Shown: positions 12,305 through 23,151 of the stretch, piece by piece | Layout: every line of letters begins with the position of its first letter | How positions within the stretch are numbered: position 1 is the stretch's first letter | Origin: Calonectria ilicicola | Lineage: Eukaryota > Ascomycota > Sordariomycetes > Hypocreales > Nectriaceae | Length of the DNA stretch: 64,000 nt | Reading direction: 5' to 3' | NCBI GenBank assembly: GCA_020809705.1 | Contig: CP085830.1 | Coordinates: forward strand, 1,612,001 to 1,676,000 | Translations under genes and position numbers: made by a program | The notes under the pieces: generated by a model | Database searches by the model: none | The model's input: the letters and a program-made list of their open reading frames with translations, nothing else | What the model was told of the DNA's origin: nothing

Positions 12305-13774
12305 ATGCGCTACTTCTTTATCTCCACAACCTTAGCTGCGGGTGCTCTGGCAGCTCGCCCATTCCTCAACGAGCCCGATACCGGTCTGGAAGATGTCCTG
12401 GGAAGCACCGCCAAGGGTTCTCTGCCAGAGCTAAGTGGAATGGTAGGACTGCCTGACTTTGATTGGGCTGCCAGGAACTATCTTCCTTTGCGGAATTACA
12501 CTTACTACCGCAATGGCGCTGCTGGTGAATGGTCCTATAGAAACAACATGGAGGTGTTTAATCGTTATACCTTTATCCCCAGCGTTATGAATGATGTGAC
12601 CAACATTGAAAACTCTCTGAAGTACATTTATCGAGCCTTAGGGACGGTGGAGTGTGACTAACTTCGTTTTTTATAGCACTACGATACTTGGTCACAATTT
12701 CTCAGCTCCTTTCTACATTAGCCCTTGCGCAAGTGGCATATATGGACACCCCAACGCTGAGCTGAACTTTGTCAGAGGTGCAGCTGCTGGTGATATACTA
12801 TATATAGTAAGCCCACCGATCCAATAGTCTTGCCAATGTTCTCACAAGTCGCAGCCTTCGGGTTATGCTACCCTTTCGATTGAGGAGATTCATGCTGCGA
12901 AAGCCAAGGGCCAGGTTGTATTCCAGCAGGTATGTTGTCATTGAGGTTGATTTGAATAGCTTTATACTAATCTGTTAGCTTTACTTGACGAAAAATGATA
13001 CAGCAACCCAAGATCTCTTCGACAGAAGCAAAGCTGCCGGAGCTGATGCCCTCGTCTTTACTGTAGATGCTCCTATCTTCGGGACTCGACAGCGTGCGGC
13101 CCGTCTGGATGTCAGCCTTGCGTGAGTGCACCCAATGAACACAGTTATTTCTTGAACCTACTCCTAACTGGACACTCAGATCCTCGTCTTATCGATACAT
13201 CACTGTACGTCTTGCAACACAATACTATCTAATAGTTACAGCATGAAGGCTAACATAAAGCAGTGGGACTACTACAAGAAGCTCCAATCGATGACTGATC
13301 TCCCAATTATTGTCAAAGGTATAATGAGCGTCAAGGATGCTAAGCTCGCTGTTCAAAACAAGGTTCCTGCCATTGTGCTCTCCAACCATGGTGGTCGCCA
13401 GCTCGATGGTGCACCCTCCGCTCTCGAGGTTGCCATCGAGATCTATAAAAAAGCACCTGAAGTCTTTCAGCAGACAGAGGTTTTCGCAGACGGTGGTGTC
13501 CGTTATGGTACCGATGCCCTCAAGTTGCTCGCCCTCGGTGTAAAGGCGGTCGGCCTTGGCCGTCCGTTTATGTATTCGAATGTGTTTGGCCAAGAAGGCG
13601 TCGAGCGAGTAATTGAACTCTTCAAGAAAGAGCTTGCTGTTGATGGTGCCAACTTGGGACTGAGCGATTTGAAGGAGATTGATACAAGCTACGTAAGTAT
13701 GGACTTGGTTTATGTCTTTTTAGTTGCTAATTTGGCCTCAGGTTAACTGGACACCCAACAACTGGTCTGGCTAA
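12305..13774 (+). CDS. Secreted FMN-dependent 2-hydroxy-acid oxidase/dehydrogenase
   Basis: Seven exons: 12305-12621, 12677-12806, 12855-12929, 12979-13121, 13180-13204, 13264-13692 and 13742-13774. All six introns (48-59 nt) are GT-AG and frame-consistent. The protein belongs to the glycolate/lactate oxidase family (TIM-barrel, FMN). The start gives a signal peptide (MRYFFISTTLAAGALAA), so it is probably secreted. Family landmarks are YRNNMEVFNRY near the N terminus, GHNFSAPFYISP, VFQQLYL, the FMN/substrate loop IVKGIMSVKDA, the active-site block LSNHGGRQLDG (catalytic His and Arg) and GVRYGTDALKLLALG. It oxidises a 2-hydroxy acid to a 2-oxo acid; the actual substrate is not readable. It converges with the dehydrogenase-propeller gene 306 bp away, so a role in that cluster is possible but unproven. 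Confidence 0.85.
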
Positions 13775-14080
13775 GAGCAATGGCTTGGTCGATTGTGCGA
13801 TAGAACGATGTGAAAAGTGCGACTCAATTATCGATGGCTTGCTTGATACTATAGGTTTAAAATTTTGATTTAAGTTACAATCTATTCAAATGATACATTT
13901 TATGTTAGACACTCTTCGGTTTCTGTATTCAATCACTCTTTATTCTAGATTAAACTGTCGGCCGAGGAATCAGGTGGAACAAGAGGCAATGACATAAAAC
14001 AAAATATTGAACTTATACATATCTTGGTGCTTCATTAATTATATTCGTTATTACGTATTCATTTTACGAGCATTTTCAAA
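13775..14080. other. Short intergenic between convergent genes
   Basis: AT-rich spacer holding the 3' ends of the FMN oxidase (+) and the dehydrogenase-propeller gene (-). No gene seen. Confidence 0.6.
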
Positions 14081-16086
14081 CTAAACCCGAGTCCTGCTAA
14101 CCGTGATACCGCAGTAGCACGCATCTCCCTGGACAATTACCTTCTTCTCCTTCGTGTCCAAGTTCACGCTGTAAAGACCTCCACCCAAGTCTGTGACATA
14201 GACATTTCGCTCAACTGGATCAAGCTTCAGGCCAATGGGCTCGTGGAAGTGTCGTGCAAGCTGTTCCCGTACCATCCACTGGTCGCCCTTGACGAGGGAG
14301 GCGCGGTAGAGAGAGCATCCGAAAGGATGCTCGCCTCGGTCTGTCCAGTATAGTACCTTCTCCTTGACGTCAAAATCAAGGTCGATAGGTTCTGGAAGCC
14401 CATCGATCAGTAACTCAATATCTGATCGATTGGAGGCATCTTCACCCTCAGGAATGTCGAGATTTGCTCGGAAGATGCGTCCCTTTCCGGCTTTGCTTGG
14501 GCCTTTCTGGGTCCAGTATACCTTGCACTCTTCAGGGTCGACAGTAATACCAACACACCATTGCGTCATATCCACCTCATCTGAGTGCCTCTGAACTAAG
14601 ACCTCATGCTTTTTGCCATCAAAGTCAACTCTATGAACACCCATTCCCTCTCGGTCGCAGAAATAGACCTCACGGCGCTCATCAACCACAACGAGCTGTT
14701 TCGGTGTGCAGACCTGGCCTTCTGGGATAAGAGTCTGGATATCCGATCCATCCAATTTCATGGACATGACGGATCCGCAACGAGCTGAAAGGCTGTAGCC
14801 CATATCTGTGTAGAACAGACGGCCCTCTGGCTCGGAGACATCAATACCATCGAGCAGACCCATATCAGAGGCAATGTTGGTCTGCTCTCCAGTAGCAGTA
14901 TCTAATCGCACTATCCTGCCGTTTGACGAGTATTTGCCAACGTCCTTCAAATTACCGCCAATACCGACGTCAAGCACGTAAATGAGTGGACTGTCCTCGC
15001 TTGACTTGTGTGTTCCATTGGCACCATTGACGCCGTTGACACCATTGATGCCGTTGACACCATTGATGCCGTTGACACCATTGATGCCGTTGACACCATT
15101 GATGCCGTTGACACCATTGATGCCGTTGACACCATTCGTACCCTTGATACCATTAATACCGTTAACTTCATGATGACCATTGATGCTGTTGACACCGTTG
15201 ACACCTTTCACTCCATTCACAGGCCTTGAACTGGCTACCTCTTGTGAGTGATAGTCCGGGGTGCCATCATAGTGGCGACCTCTGGCGAAGTCCTGGCTGA
15301 ACCCAATTTTGTCCAGGTCATTTGGCTGACTAGAAGAGGTATCTGCGTGCATGACATGGTCAAAGAGGGCATCAATTTGTGTAGGATCACGAAGTCCCTC
15401 GACAAGAATGGATAGCGTCTCCCGTTTCATAGCAGTCCGTAGACGGTTAAATATTAAACTACTTGGATGTTAGTGATACGAAATTGTAAAGTGTTTCTGT
15501 TATTGAGAACTCACCCAGTGGACTCTTTTCTGGCTGTGACAGGCATCATGCCACATCGAGATAGAACCGATGACAGAAATGGGAAGACTCGTGCTTCAGC
15601 ACGGAAATCTGTCAACAACTCGACAACCCGCATCTCAGGAGGCATGACGAAGCGAGTCTCAACCACAAGACGTCGTCGATCGTGACTGAACTTCTCACGC
15701 GTCAATCCAAACTCGAATGAGGCATCATTCGCAGCAAAGATGCAGTCCGCGGGAGCATGTTGGTCCAGTTCACCGAAAGGCTCAATCTGCAGTTGCGATA
15801 GCTCAGGAATGGCATCTATGACCAACCAAGCGTTTTGGACGGCCTTTGCGAGGTTCTCGTAGGCAATGTAGTATCCGGATTCCCGACGAGACTGTGAGAA
15901 GCTGGAGTACTCGTCCTTGTGGTCCGTGACATAGTTCACTGCAGCTTGTCGAGCTTGGCTAGACGGGTCAACAATGTTGACATTGTAGCCGCCAGCAGTG
16001 AAAACGCAAGCAACGTGGCGACCGAGAACACCAGCTCCAAGGACAACAACGGGGCGAGCCCCCACTGCAGGTGCATACCAGGACAT
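14081..16086 (-). CDS. 3-hydroxyacyl-CoA-dehydrogenase-like domain fused to a YWTD/SMP-30-like beta-propeller
   Basis: Two exons, 16086-15515 and 15458-14081 (an ATG at 16110 would add eight residues). The 56-nt intron has donor GTGAGT, branch CACTAAC and acceptor AG. Splicing creates TGLIFNRLRTAMKRE, the conserved family block that joins the NAD domain to the C-terminal domain, so the two frames are one gene of about 649 aa. Residues about 8-175 form a Rossmann domain (VVLGAGVLG). Where relatives have N-x-H-[FY]-[FY]-x-P-P, this protein has ETRFVMPPE, so the catalytic His looks replaced by Arg. An Asn-Gly linker of about 75 residues follows. The C-terminal part, about 300 aa, has YWTD-type strands (LFYTDMG, VYFCDREG, VYWTQKG, LYWTDRG, VYVTDLGG), as in NHL/LRE propellers. 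It lies directly downstream of the NRPS-PKS gene on the same strand and probably acts on or binds that product. This fusion is not one I recognise as characterised. Confidence 0.8.
15035..15124 (-). repeat. Coding minisatellite, five perfect 18-bp units
   Basis: On the plus strand the unit GTTGACACCATTGATGCC occurs five times without change. Degenerate copies flank it over about 15008-15225. In the minus-strand gene it encodes repeats of Asn-Gly-Val-Asn-Gly-Ile in the linker between the dehydrogenase and propeller domains. The 18-bp period keeps frame, so copy number can vary without breaking the protein. Confidence 0.95.
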
Positions 16087-17074
16087 TCTTTTGGCGCTTT
16101 TCAGAAACAAAGTATGATGAATTAATGGATTAATGGATTAGAGTCAGCAAATCCACGCTTCCACTCTCTTTTGGTTGCTCTATTTAAACAGATTTGTCAC
16201 TGATTTGAGGGGCGAAAACGACGCCGACTTCGACCAAAGGACCGGCACACGAGTGGACCCAAGTTCCACCGACACATCAACTGCGATGTTATCATGAACT
16301 AGTTCACCAGTGCCTGCCTTTTCAGAGCGGCTAAAATAGCTTCAGATGCATGCATCATGGTTGTTGGTCGGCACCACACACCGGGCTTAAGGGTGCTCCT
16401 AGTCGATTGGGCAAATTCACGTCATTGCATCCACCCAGAGGTCCATGTGGGTTGAGAAAATACATCGAGTCGTGTCGATCCTGCATTGCAGCTGTGCCGT
16501 TGTTTTAGTGCAAAATCTAGCGCTGGCCTCCAGCCGTGCAACTGTGCCGTCTTTTAGTGCACTAACACCTGAGACATGATAGCTCACACGCCCAGAGTGT
16601 AAAAATGTCTCACGCCAGGGCGCTTCGGCATCGCGAGCCACAAGGGTTTCGGGCGGCAGAGAACTCTGTGCTGTCAATTCACGGGATCGTCCGATGATGC
16701 AGAATCCCCCACTTCGACAGGTTGATCAAACCCGATCTGCAGCCAAGAAAATTAGGAATGCGTATCTGGCAAGTTAACGCGCAGAAGGATTAATAATTCT
16801 TCGCGCAAAGTTTCTGCAGGATGATCTGATAGTTTACAACGCCATTCGCAGAGTTTAGACACGATTAACCTTGTTTACGGTATTCAGGGTGGAGTGTACG
16901 AGTAGTTCTCAAAATCTCAACAATCACAGTTATTTGGTCATCTTGGACGCATCCATATTAAAAATAACAAGCATAAACATTGTATTGTCCTAAATTACAC
17001 AAACATGACCCAAAATCTATCCTTTTAATCTCATCTATCATCTATTTATTAATTTTCGTTAATTTTCATTGACT
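16087..17074 (-). promoter_or_regulatory. Promoter region of the dehydrogenase-propeller gene
   Basis: About 1 kb between two minus-strand genes. A TATTTAAA box lies near 16180, roughly 95 bp before the ATG. A 25-bp imperfect direct repeat is listed at 16487-16561. The 3' end near 17000-17070 is AT-rich and probably the terminator region of the NRPS-PKS gene. A minus-strand 86-codon frame (16417-16677) has no family resemblance and is treated as non-coding. Confidence 0.45.
16487..16561. repeat. Imperfect direct repeat in promoter region
   Basis: Two copies of TGCA(G/A)CTGTGCCGT followed by TTTTAGTGCA, at 16487-16512 and 16537-16561. They differ by one substitution and a small indel. The spacing start to start is 50 bp, about five helical turns, which suits a pair of regulator sites. 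Confidence 0.7.
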
Positions 17075-20000
17075 TCATGGGAGAGACATCCATTCACTCT
17101 CAGCTGCTGCCAATCTCTCTCCTTTACCATTGGTGACCAGTGCCTTAAGTATTGTTTTTCGTCCCTGCAGTCCCTCGATCCAAGTAGTCACGCAAATGGC
17201 CTCTTCTGTAATGTAGATGGGAGCTAGATACCTCACTGTAAGAGACGCGGTGACGTTTCTCGAGTTGAACATGATTCCGGTTTTTCCGAGCACGCCGTTA
17301 ATCTCGTGGGCGAGACCAAGACTCTCGTCGATCAGAGTTGCAGTAAGACCACCGTGCAGAATACCCTCATTTCCAGAGATGCCTTCACCCAGAGCGTAAA
17401 GCGAGGAGACACGGAGAATAGGGCGTGATGGGTCGTGGATATGCGACGGGTCTGAAGGACGGAATAGAGAGAGCATGTGCTTCAATGGCGGTGTCTTTCC
17501 AGTGGTGTTGCCATTGCGGTTGTCCCACGAATGTGAGAGCGTGTTTCCCACATACTGGTTGTGATCGGCACTTCCGGTGTTGAAGCATTGTGGGATAAAC
17601 GGAATGGCTTTACCATACCCTGGTAGGAGACCTGTTGCTGGCGATGACTCGTTCATCATATCTGCAGCCCAGTCCAATTTACTGAAAAAGTCCATGGACT
17701 CGGAAAATAGTCGCGGGTTGGTCTCAGGAGGCTCAAATCCGAGTGCTGGACAAAGGACACGATCGAGGGCAGTGTTTTCCAGAGCGGGTTTGTCAGCTAG
17801 CGTGGCTGGTCGCGTATCTTTGGATACCTCAGAGTGGCCATTTGTTCCGTTTGTTGTGCCATTAGTCGTGCCGTTGGTAGCACCATTGCTGGCGCCATTC
17901 GTCAGGCCGTTGGTGAGGCCATTAGGCGCGAGGCTGGATGCCAGTCGTTCCAGTGCATCTGAGCGCTTTTCCTGGATCTGAAGCAATAGGAACTGGCTCA
18001 GAGACTTGACGTTGGGGTGATCCGATACAACTCCAGCGGACAAGGACAGGCCAATGAGACCCGACAATTTGTTTCGAATTAGCACCTCAGTCAAAGAGTC
18101 GATTCCGAAGTCGTCCAAGGGTCGGTCCACTCCGATATCTTCAGGCGAGCCGAAGCCGAGAGCATTTGCGACAGTATCACGGACGATGTGCAGAATAATC
18201 GCGCCATCATTCTCGGAAGTATTTTTAACGCCGTTTCCATTCACACTGTTACCATTAGTGTGGCCATTAATTCCATTGCCATTCACATGGGTGCCATTAA
18301 CTCCGTTGCCGTTGATGTGCTTCCCGTTGAGACCATGGCCATTAATATGCTTGCCATTGACGCCGTTACCATTAGCGTCGTGGCCATTCACGCTATTGCC
18401 GTTGGCACTCTTGTTGTCAATTCCATGGCCGTTAAGGTGTTTTCCGTTGGCGCTATCACCATTAGCGTGGTGACCATTGGTGCCGTTGCCATTCACACTT
18501 TGATGGCGATGGCCTCTGCCGAGCAGATGCGGCCCCACATGCAACGGGACCGATCCCTGAAAGGCATAAGTAGGCAAATCGACACGGAAGCAGCCGAAGG
18601 GCTTAAAGTAACCGGCCCAATCGACGCGGACCTTTTGGACGTGAAGCTCGCCCAGACTGTTCTGGATGACTGTGGCGTCGTCTCTCTTGGGCACGAGAGA
18701 AGGCAGCCAAGCAACGGGCTTGTCGGGAATGCATGCAGCCCCCATGCCGGACAGAGCTGGCCGAGGGCCTAGCTCGAGGAAAATGTTGGTGCCCATGTTG
18801 GCAAGTGTCTGGATGCCATCACTGAAGCGGACAGCATTGCGAGCCTGCTGCACCCAGTACTCAGGTCGTTGGAGCTGGCCTGGCTCGGCGAGTTTGCCGG
18901 TGAGACCACTGACAATGGCGATCTGAGGAGCCTTGAACTCGAGAGTCTCTGCCACAGACTGGAACTCGGCCAGCATGCCTTCCATGTGGTGAGAGTGGAA
19001 AGCATGAGACACAACGAGCCTCTTGACCTTGCGACCCTGCTCAGAGAAGTGTACCACAAGGCTTTCAGTAGCTTCTGCGTCGCCGGATGCTACAGTCTGC
19101 GTTGGTGTGTTGTGGCCTGCAATGCAGACCTTGCCAGTGAAGCCCAACTGCTCAATCGCCGTCGTGACTTCGTCTGCGCTAGCTTCTAGGGAAGTCATCT
19201 TGCCTTCACCAGGCAAGGCCTGCATTAAGCGGCCACGAGCCGCCACCAACTTGCACGCGCTAGGCAGGTCTAGAATTCCAGCAACAAAGGCAGCTCCAAA
19301 CTCGCCCACGCTGTGCCCGAGAACAGCCTCAGGTTGGACTCCCCAGCTCTTCCAAAGACGGTAGAGCGATACCTCTAGGGCAAAGAGTGCGGGTTGAGCA
19401 AAGTCAGTTCGGTCCAACAGGCCCGCACTCTCGCTCTGAGGATCAGCCCACATGACCTCAAGTAGCGGCTTCTCCAGCTCGGTAAAGAGGGCTGCAATCT
19501 CTTCCAGTGATTCGCGGAATACGGGATACACCTTGCTGAGCTCTCGGCCCATGCCAAGAAGTTGGCTACCCTGACCAGTGAAGAGCATGGCCAATTGGGA
19601 TTTGTCGGTGGGCTCACGACCGCCCAAAATGTTAGGGTGGGCAGCCGACGAAAGCTTGCTCAGCAGCTCGGCCTTGTCTTTGGCCATCAAGACCAACCGG
19701 TGTCGGAAGTGATTGCGGGCAGTGGCTAGGGAGTTAGCTACATCGCCAAGACGGTCATGGTAAGACTTGGAGCTGATGAACTGATGAAGCTTCTCGGCTT
19801 GCTGTCGCATAGCGGCATCTGTCTGTCCCGACACAAGGAAGGGCATCACAGTTGGCAGCGCAGCCGCCTCTTTGGCCTCAAAGACGGGTCGGGGAGCCTC
19901 TTCAATAATCACATGGGCACCAGTGCCACCAATGCCAAAGGCACTAACACCGGCACGGCGTCGACGGTTCTCCCGAGGCAGCCAGTGATGATCCTCCAGG

Positions 20001-23000
20001 ACGAGCGACATGTTGGCGCCTTGCCAGTCGACGGCCGGAGTAGGCTCGCTGACGTGCAGCGTCCGAGGCAGCATGCTATGTTTCATGGAGAGAACTACCT
20101 TAAGCACACCAGCCACACCAGCGGGAGCTTGTGTATGGCCAATGTTGGACTTGGCGGATCCGATCCACAGCGGCTGGTCGGAGTGGCTACCACCAAAGAC
20201 ATCGGCCAGAGCGGCGCCCTCGATCGGGTCACCGAGCTTGGTGGCTGTACCGTGGGCCTCAATGTAATCTATGTCCGCAGCATCTAGTCCCGCAGAGCCG
20301 AGCGCCCTGCGGATCAGCTTGGCCTGGCCCGGCACACTCGGGGCTGTTAAGCTAGCAGCGCGACCTCCGTGGTTAACCGCAGTCCCCCGCAGAATAGCAT
20401 GGATCGTATCGCCATCGCGCTGCGCGTCCGACAGTCGCTTGAGGACCACGGCCGCTGAACCCTCGCTAAATCCTGTTCCCTGTGTATCGGCCGAGAAGGC
20501 GCGGCAGCGACCATCTGCCGATAGGCCACGGAGCCGACTGAACTCGATGTGGACGCCAGGTGTAGTCATCAGACTAACACCACCCGAAACAGCCATGTCA
20601 CACTCTCCCATTCGCAGAGCGTTGCAAGCCATGTGGGTTGTCACAAGAGAAGATGAACAGGCCGTGTCAATGGTTAGTGATGGGCCCTCAAGGCCGAGAA
20701 TGTAGGAGACACGACCCGAAGTCACGGCACTGCAGCTTCCAGTAATGGAGTAACCGCTGAGGTCTGGGTTGTCGCTAGCCACTGTCACGTTGTTGCTAAT
20801 ACCGATGAAAACACCGGTATCGCTTCCATGAAGCTGCTCCCGAGAGTATCCAGCGCGCTCGAAACCTTCCCAGCAGGTTTCCAGCATCAGCTGTTGTGTA
20901 GGCTCCATGGCCTGGGCCTCTCGGGGTGAGATGCCGAAAAAGGAGGCATCAAAGGCCTTGTTGGTGTTGATGAAACCACCAGACTTGCAGTATGACTTGC
21001 CCTTGGCGTCAGGGTCAGCATCGTAAATGGCGTCAGCATCCCAGCGGTCCCTAGGGACCTCAGTGATTGCGTCGCCGCCATCCTTTAGCAGATCCCAAAA
21101 CTCTTCAGGGGTGGAAATGCCACCAGGTAGTCGGCATGCCATGGAGATGATGGCGATGTCTTCATTATTAGTGTTGGGGCCGCGTTGGCGCGCAGAAGTG
21201 GATTCCTGTTTCTTGGCTTTGTCCGCACCGGTCAAGTGCGCAGCCAAGCCTTTAATTGTGAAATGCTCAAACAGCACGGCTGTTGAGACGGCTCTGCCAA
21301 CAAGCTTCTCTAGCTGAGCTTGGACACGAATGACCCGCACGGAGTCTCCACCAACCTGAAAGAAGTTGTCGTCAATACCAATACGGTCGTGGCCAAGGAC
21401 ATCGGCCCAAATAGCTAGAATCTGCTGCTGCAGTTCATTGGTGGGCTTCATTGTGGGGGCGACCTCAATGGATGCAACGGGGTCGGGAAGGGCCTTGCGG
21501 TTAATCTTCAGGTTAGGCGACAAAGGGAACTCGTCCATCTCCACAAAGAACGCTGGCACCATGTACGATGGGAGGCGTTCTGTGACCCACGGCCGCAGCA
21601 GCTGGTCCACAGGGGTCTTGGTTTCTTTTGTGGATGGGTTTCGGATACAGTACCCAACAAGACGATCATCCCGCATGATGACAACAGCTTCGGAAATATC
21701 CTCGTGGCTGGCCATGGCGGCCTCGATATCGCCAACCTCAATTCGGTAACCTCGAATCTTGACCATGCCGTCAATTCGGCCAAGACACACTAGCTTGTGT
21801 GGGGCAATGAACTTTGCCAAGTCACCCGACTTGAACATCCTGCCCTCGTGGAAGGGATTCTTGAGAAATTTTGCGCTGGTGAGCTCAGGCTTGTTTCGGT
21901 AGCCGTTGGACACACTGCCACCACCAATGTACACCTCGCCCTCCACACCAATGGGAACTGGGTTCTGATCCTCGTCCAGCACGTAAATTCGACCATTGTT
22001 GACGGGATGGCCTACCAGAATCTCTCCTTCGGGCTGGACCTTCCATACACTTCCGTAAGTGGTTTCAGATGGACCGTACACGTTCCACACTGAGTCGGCG
22101 CATGCAAGCATACGGTCAGCAAGTCGACGTGTGAGGGCCTCACCGCCAACGAGAATCTTGTTTATTCGTGGTGAGCCCGTCCAGCCGTACTCAAACATCA
22201 TGGTCCAAGTGGCGGGCGTTGCCTGCATAAAGGTGATCTTGTGGTGTTCGATCAATCTGAGGAGTTCTCGTGGGTCCTTGACTGCATTCGAGTGGGCCAT
22301 AACCATGGTTGCACCAGAAATCATGGGTAACAGCAGCTCCAGAGCTGACATGTCGAAAGAAATTGTGGTAATAGCCAGCAGTTTATCGGTGTGACTGCAT
22401 CCGGGCTCTTTTTTCCGTAAAGAAGTCAAAAAATTACATGCGGCGCCGTGGCTGATTTCGACACCCTTAGGCCGACCAGTCGAGCCCGATGTGTAAATGA
22501 CATAACTGACATCCGAGATCTCAATGTCAACATTGAGGTTGCTTGTGTCGGTTTCTGAGCCGTCTCGCGCCTCTTCAACACTGAGACACAGGTCTTTCCA
22601 CCCTGAAAGGCCGCCTGTGGGAGTTCCTGTGGTGAGCACAACTTTGGGGTTGGCGTCCTCAATCATCTGGCTGATTCGCTCAGCAGGAAATGTCGAGTCA
22701 ATGGGCACGTATGCAGCACCCGCCTTCATAACCGCTAATACGGCAAGAACAAGATCGCTAGAACGTTGAACTGAGACACCGCATAGGTCGCCACGTTGTA
22801 CGCCTCGCTTGACGAGGCCACGGGCTAGGATGTTTGCGGCGGCATTAAGTTCTCGGTATGTAAACTCTGTCTCTTCAAAAATGAGAGCTTTGTTGTCTGG
22901 GTATGTCTCGACGACCTGTTCGAATAGTTGGTCAAATCGCTTTCCCAGTGCTGAAGGATCCTGGCCTGAGTTGAAATCCTCAACTAGAACCTGGCGATCT

Positions 23001-23059
23001 TGTTCTGAAAGGGCATCCATCTTTTCTGCAACCTGCAACAAATAATGTGCAAATCTCAA
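17075..23059 (-). CDS. Hybrid NRPS-PKS megasynthase A-T-KS-AT-T with fused hotdog thioesterase
   Basis: One uninterrupted frame of 1994 aa; the ATG at 23020 (MDALSEQ) is an alternative start. Domains in order: adenylation (about 35-530; [31 protein letters not shown]), peptidyl carrier (GGDS, Ser573), ketosynthase (about 630-1060; DTACSSS with Cys801, [18 protein letters not shown]), malonyl-type acyltransferase (GHSVGEF with Ser1250, HAFHS), Asn-Gly linker (about 1520-1610), acyl carrier (GIDSL, Ser1655), a second Asn-Gly linker (about 1710-1740) and a PaaI/THEM4-type thioesterase ([11 protein letters not shown], His1902). There is no C domain and no KR, DH, ER or MT domain. The predicted chemistry is loading of an amino acid, extension by malonyl unit(s) without reduction, and release by the thioesterase. 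The closest known logic is SwnK (swainsonine), which instead has KR and reductase domains, and amino-acid-primed alpha-pyrone synthases of Aspergillus. By eye the A-domain pocket reads D-M-L-Q-L-G-V-Y-G-K. The product is unknown. Confidence 0.92.
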   Translation of the reverse strand: MRFAHYLLQVAEKMDALSEQDRQVLVEDFNSGQDPSALGKRFDQLFEQVVETYPDNKALIFEETEFTYRELNAAANILARGLVKRGVQRGDLCGVSVQRSSDLVLAVLAVMKAGAAYVPIDSTFPAERISQMIEDANPKVVLTTGTPTGGLSGWKDLCLSVEEARDGSETDTSNLNVDIEISDVSYVIYTSGSTGRPKGVEISHGAACNFLTSLRKKEPGCSHTDKLLAITTISFDMSALELLLPMISGATMVMAHSNAVKDPRELLRLIEHHKITFMQATPATWTMMFEYGWTGSPRINKILVGGEALTRRLADRMLACADSVWNVYGPSETTYGSVWKVQPEGEILVGHPVNNGRIYVLDEDQNPVPIGVEGEVYIGGGSVSNGYRNKPELTSAKFLKNPFHEGRMFKSGDLAKFIAPHKLVCLGRIDGMVKIRGYRIEVGDIEAAMASHEDISEAVVIMRDDRLVGYCIRNPSTKETKTPVDQLLRPWVTERLPSYMVPAFFVEMDEFPLSPNLKINRKALPDPVASIEVAPTMKPTNELQQQILAIWADVLGHDRIGIDDNFFQVGGDSVRVIRVQAQLEKLVGRAVSTAVLFEHFTIKGLAAHLTGADKAKKQESTSARQRGPNTNNEDIAIISMACRLPGGISTPEEFWDLLKDGGDAITEVPRDRWDADAIYDADPDAKGKSYCKSGGFINTNKAFDASFFGISPREAQAMEPTQQLMLETCWEGFERAGYSREQLHGSDTGVFIGISNNVTVASDNPDLSGYSITGSCSAVTSGRVSYILGLEGPSLTIDTACSSSLVTTHMACNALRMGECDMAVSGGVSLMTTPGVHIEFSRLRGLSADGRCRAFSADTQGTGFSEGSAAVVLKRLSDAQRDGDTIHAILRGTAVNHGGRAASLTAPSVPGQAKLIRRALGSAGLDAADIDYIEAHGTATKLGDPIEGAALADVFGGSHSDQPLWIGSAKSNIGHTQAPAGVAGVLKVVLSMKHSMLPRTLHVSEPTPAVDWQGANMSLVLEDHHWLPRENRRRRAGVSAFGIGGTGAHVIIEEAPRPVFEAKEAAALPTVMPFLVSGQTDAAMRQQAEKLHQFISSKSYHDRLGDVANSLATARNHFRHRLVLMAKDKAELLSKLSSAAHPNILGGREPTDKSQLAMLFTGQGSQLLGMGRELSKVYPVFRESLEEIAALFTELEKPLLEVMWADPQSESAGLLDRTDFAQPALFALEVSLYRLWKSWGVQPEAVLGHSVGEFGAAFVAGILDLPSACKLVAARGRLMQALPGEGKMTSLEASADEVTTAIEQLGFTGKVCIAGHNTPTQTVASGDAEATESLVVHFSEQGRKVKRLVVSHAFHSHHMEGMLAEFQSVAETLEFKAPQIAIVSGLTGKLAEPGQLQRPEYWVQQARNAVRFSDGIQTLANMGTNIFLELGPRPALSGMGAACIPDKPVAWLPSLVPKRDDATVIQNSLGELHVQKVRVDWAGYFKPFGCFRVDLPTYAFQGSVPLHVGPHLLGRGHRHQSVNGNGTNGHHANGDSANGKHLNGHGIDNKSANGNSVNGHDANGNGVNGKHINGHGLNGKHINGNGVNGTHVNGNGINGHTNGNSVNGNGVKNTSENDGAIILHIVRDTVANALGFGSPEDIGVDRPLDDFGIDSLTEVLIRNKLSGLIGLSLSAGVVSDHPNVKSLSQFLLLQIQEKRSDALERLASSLAPNGLTNGLTNGASNGATNGTTNGTTNGTNGHSEVSKDTRPATLADKPALENTALDRVLCPALGFEPPETNPRLFSESMDFFSKLDWAADMMNESSPATGLLPGYGKAIPFIPQCFNTGSADHNQYVGNTLSHSWDNRNGNTTGKTPPLKHMLSLFRPSDPSHIHDPSRPILRVSSLYALGEGISGNEGILHGGLTATLIDESLGLAHEINGVLGKTGIMFNSRNVTASLTVRYLAPIYITEEAICVTTWIEGLQGRKTILKALVTNGKGERLAAAESEWMSLP
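17840..17935 (-). repeat. Asn-Gly-Thr linker repeat between carrier and thioesterase
   Basis: Degenerate 12-bp units encode about eight tandem four-residue blocks of Asn-Gly-(Leu/Ala/Thr)-(Thr/Ser). They form a flexible tether between the second carrier protein and the fused hotdog thioesterase. Confidence 0.85.
18215..18500 (-). repeat. Asn-Gly-rich linker repeat between AT and second carrier
   Basis: About 95 codons built from degenerate 15-30-bp units in which Asn-Gly recurs every three to five residues ([24 protein letters not shown]). It separates the acyltransferase region from the C-terminal acyl carrier. The same Asn-Gly-Val-Asn-Gly style occurs in the neighbouring dehydrogenase-propeller gene. 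Confidence 0.9.
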
Positions 23060-23138
23060 CGTTTATTATTAAGAGATTTCGGTGGTCAGAGAAGAATGGC
23101 TTGTTCATCAACTCTATGTCCGACTTGGCGACTGTCTC

Positions 23139-23151
23139 TTATATATAAAAA
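23139..23151 (-). promoter_or_regulatory. TATA-like box of the NRPS-PKS gene
   Basis: The plus-strand sequence TTATATATAAAAA reads as a TATA element on the minus strand, 80-92 bp before the ATG at 23059 and about 119 bp before the alternative ATG at 23020. Confidence 0.4.

Noticed and set aside
14947..15229. Frames of repeated Ser-Thr-Ala-Ser-Met-Val or Asp-Thr-Ile-Asp-Ala-Val around 15 kb
   Set aside because: Out-of-frame readings of the 18-bp coding minisatellite.
18054..18772. Long plus-strand frames opposite the megasynthase with repetitive hydrophobic content
   Set aside because: They are mirror images of the Asn-Gly linker repeat on the coding strand, not genes.
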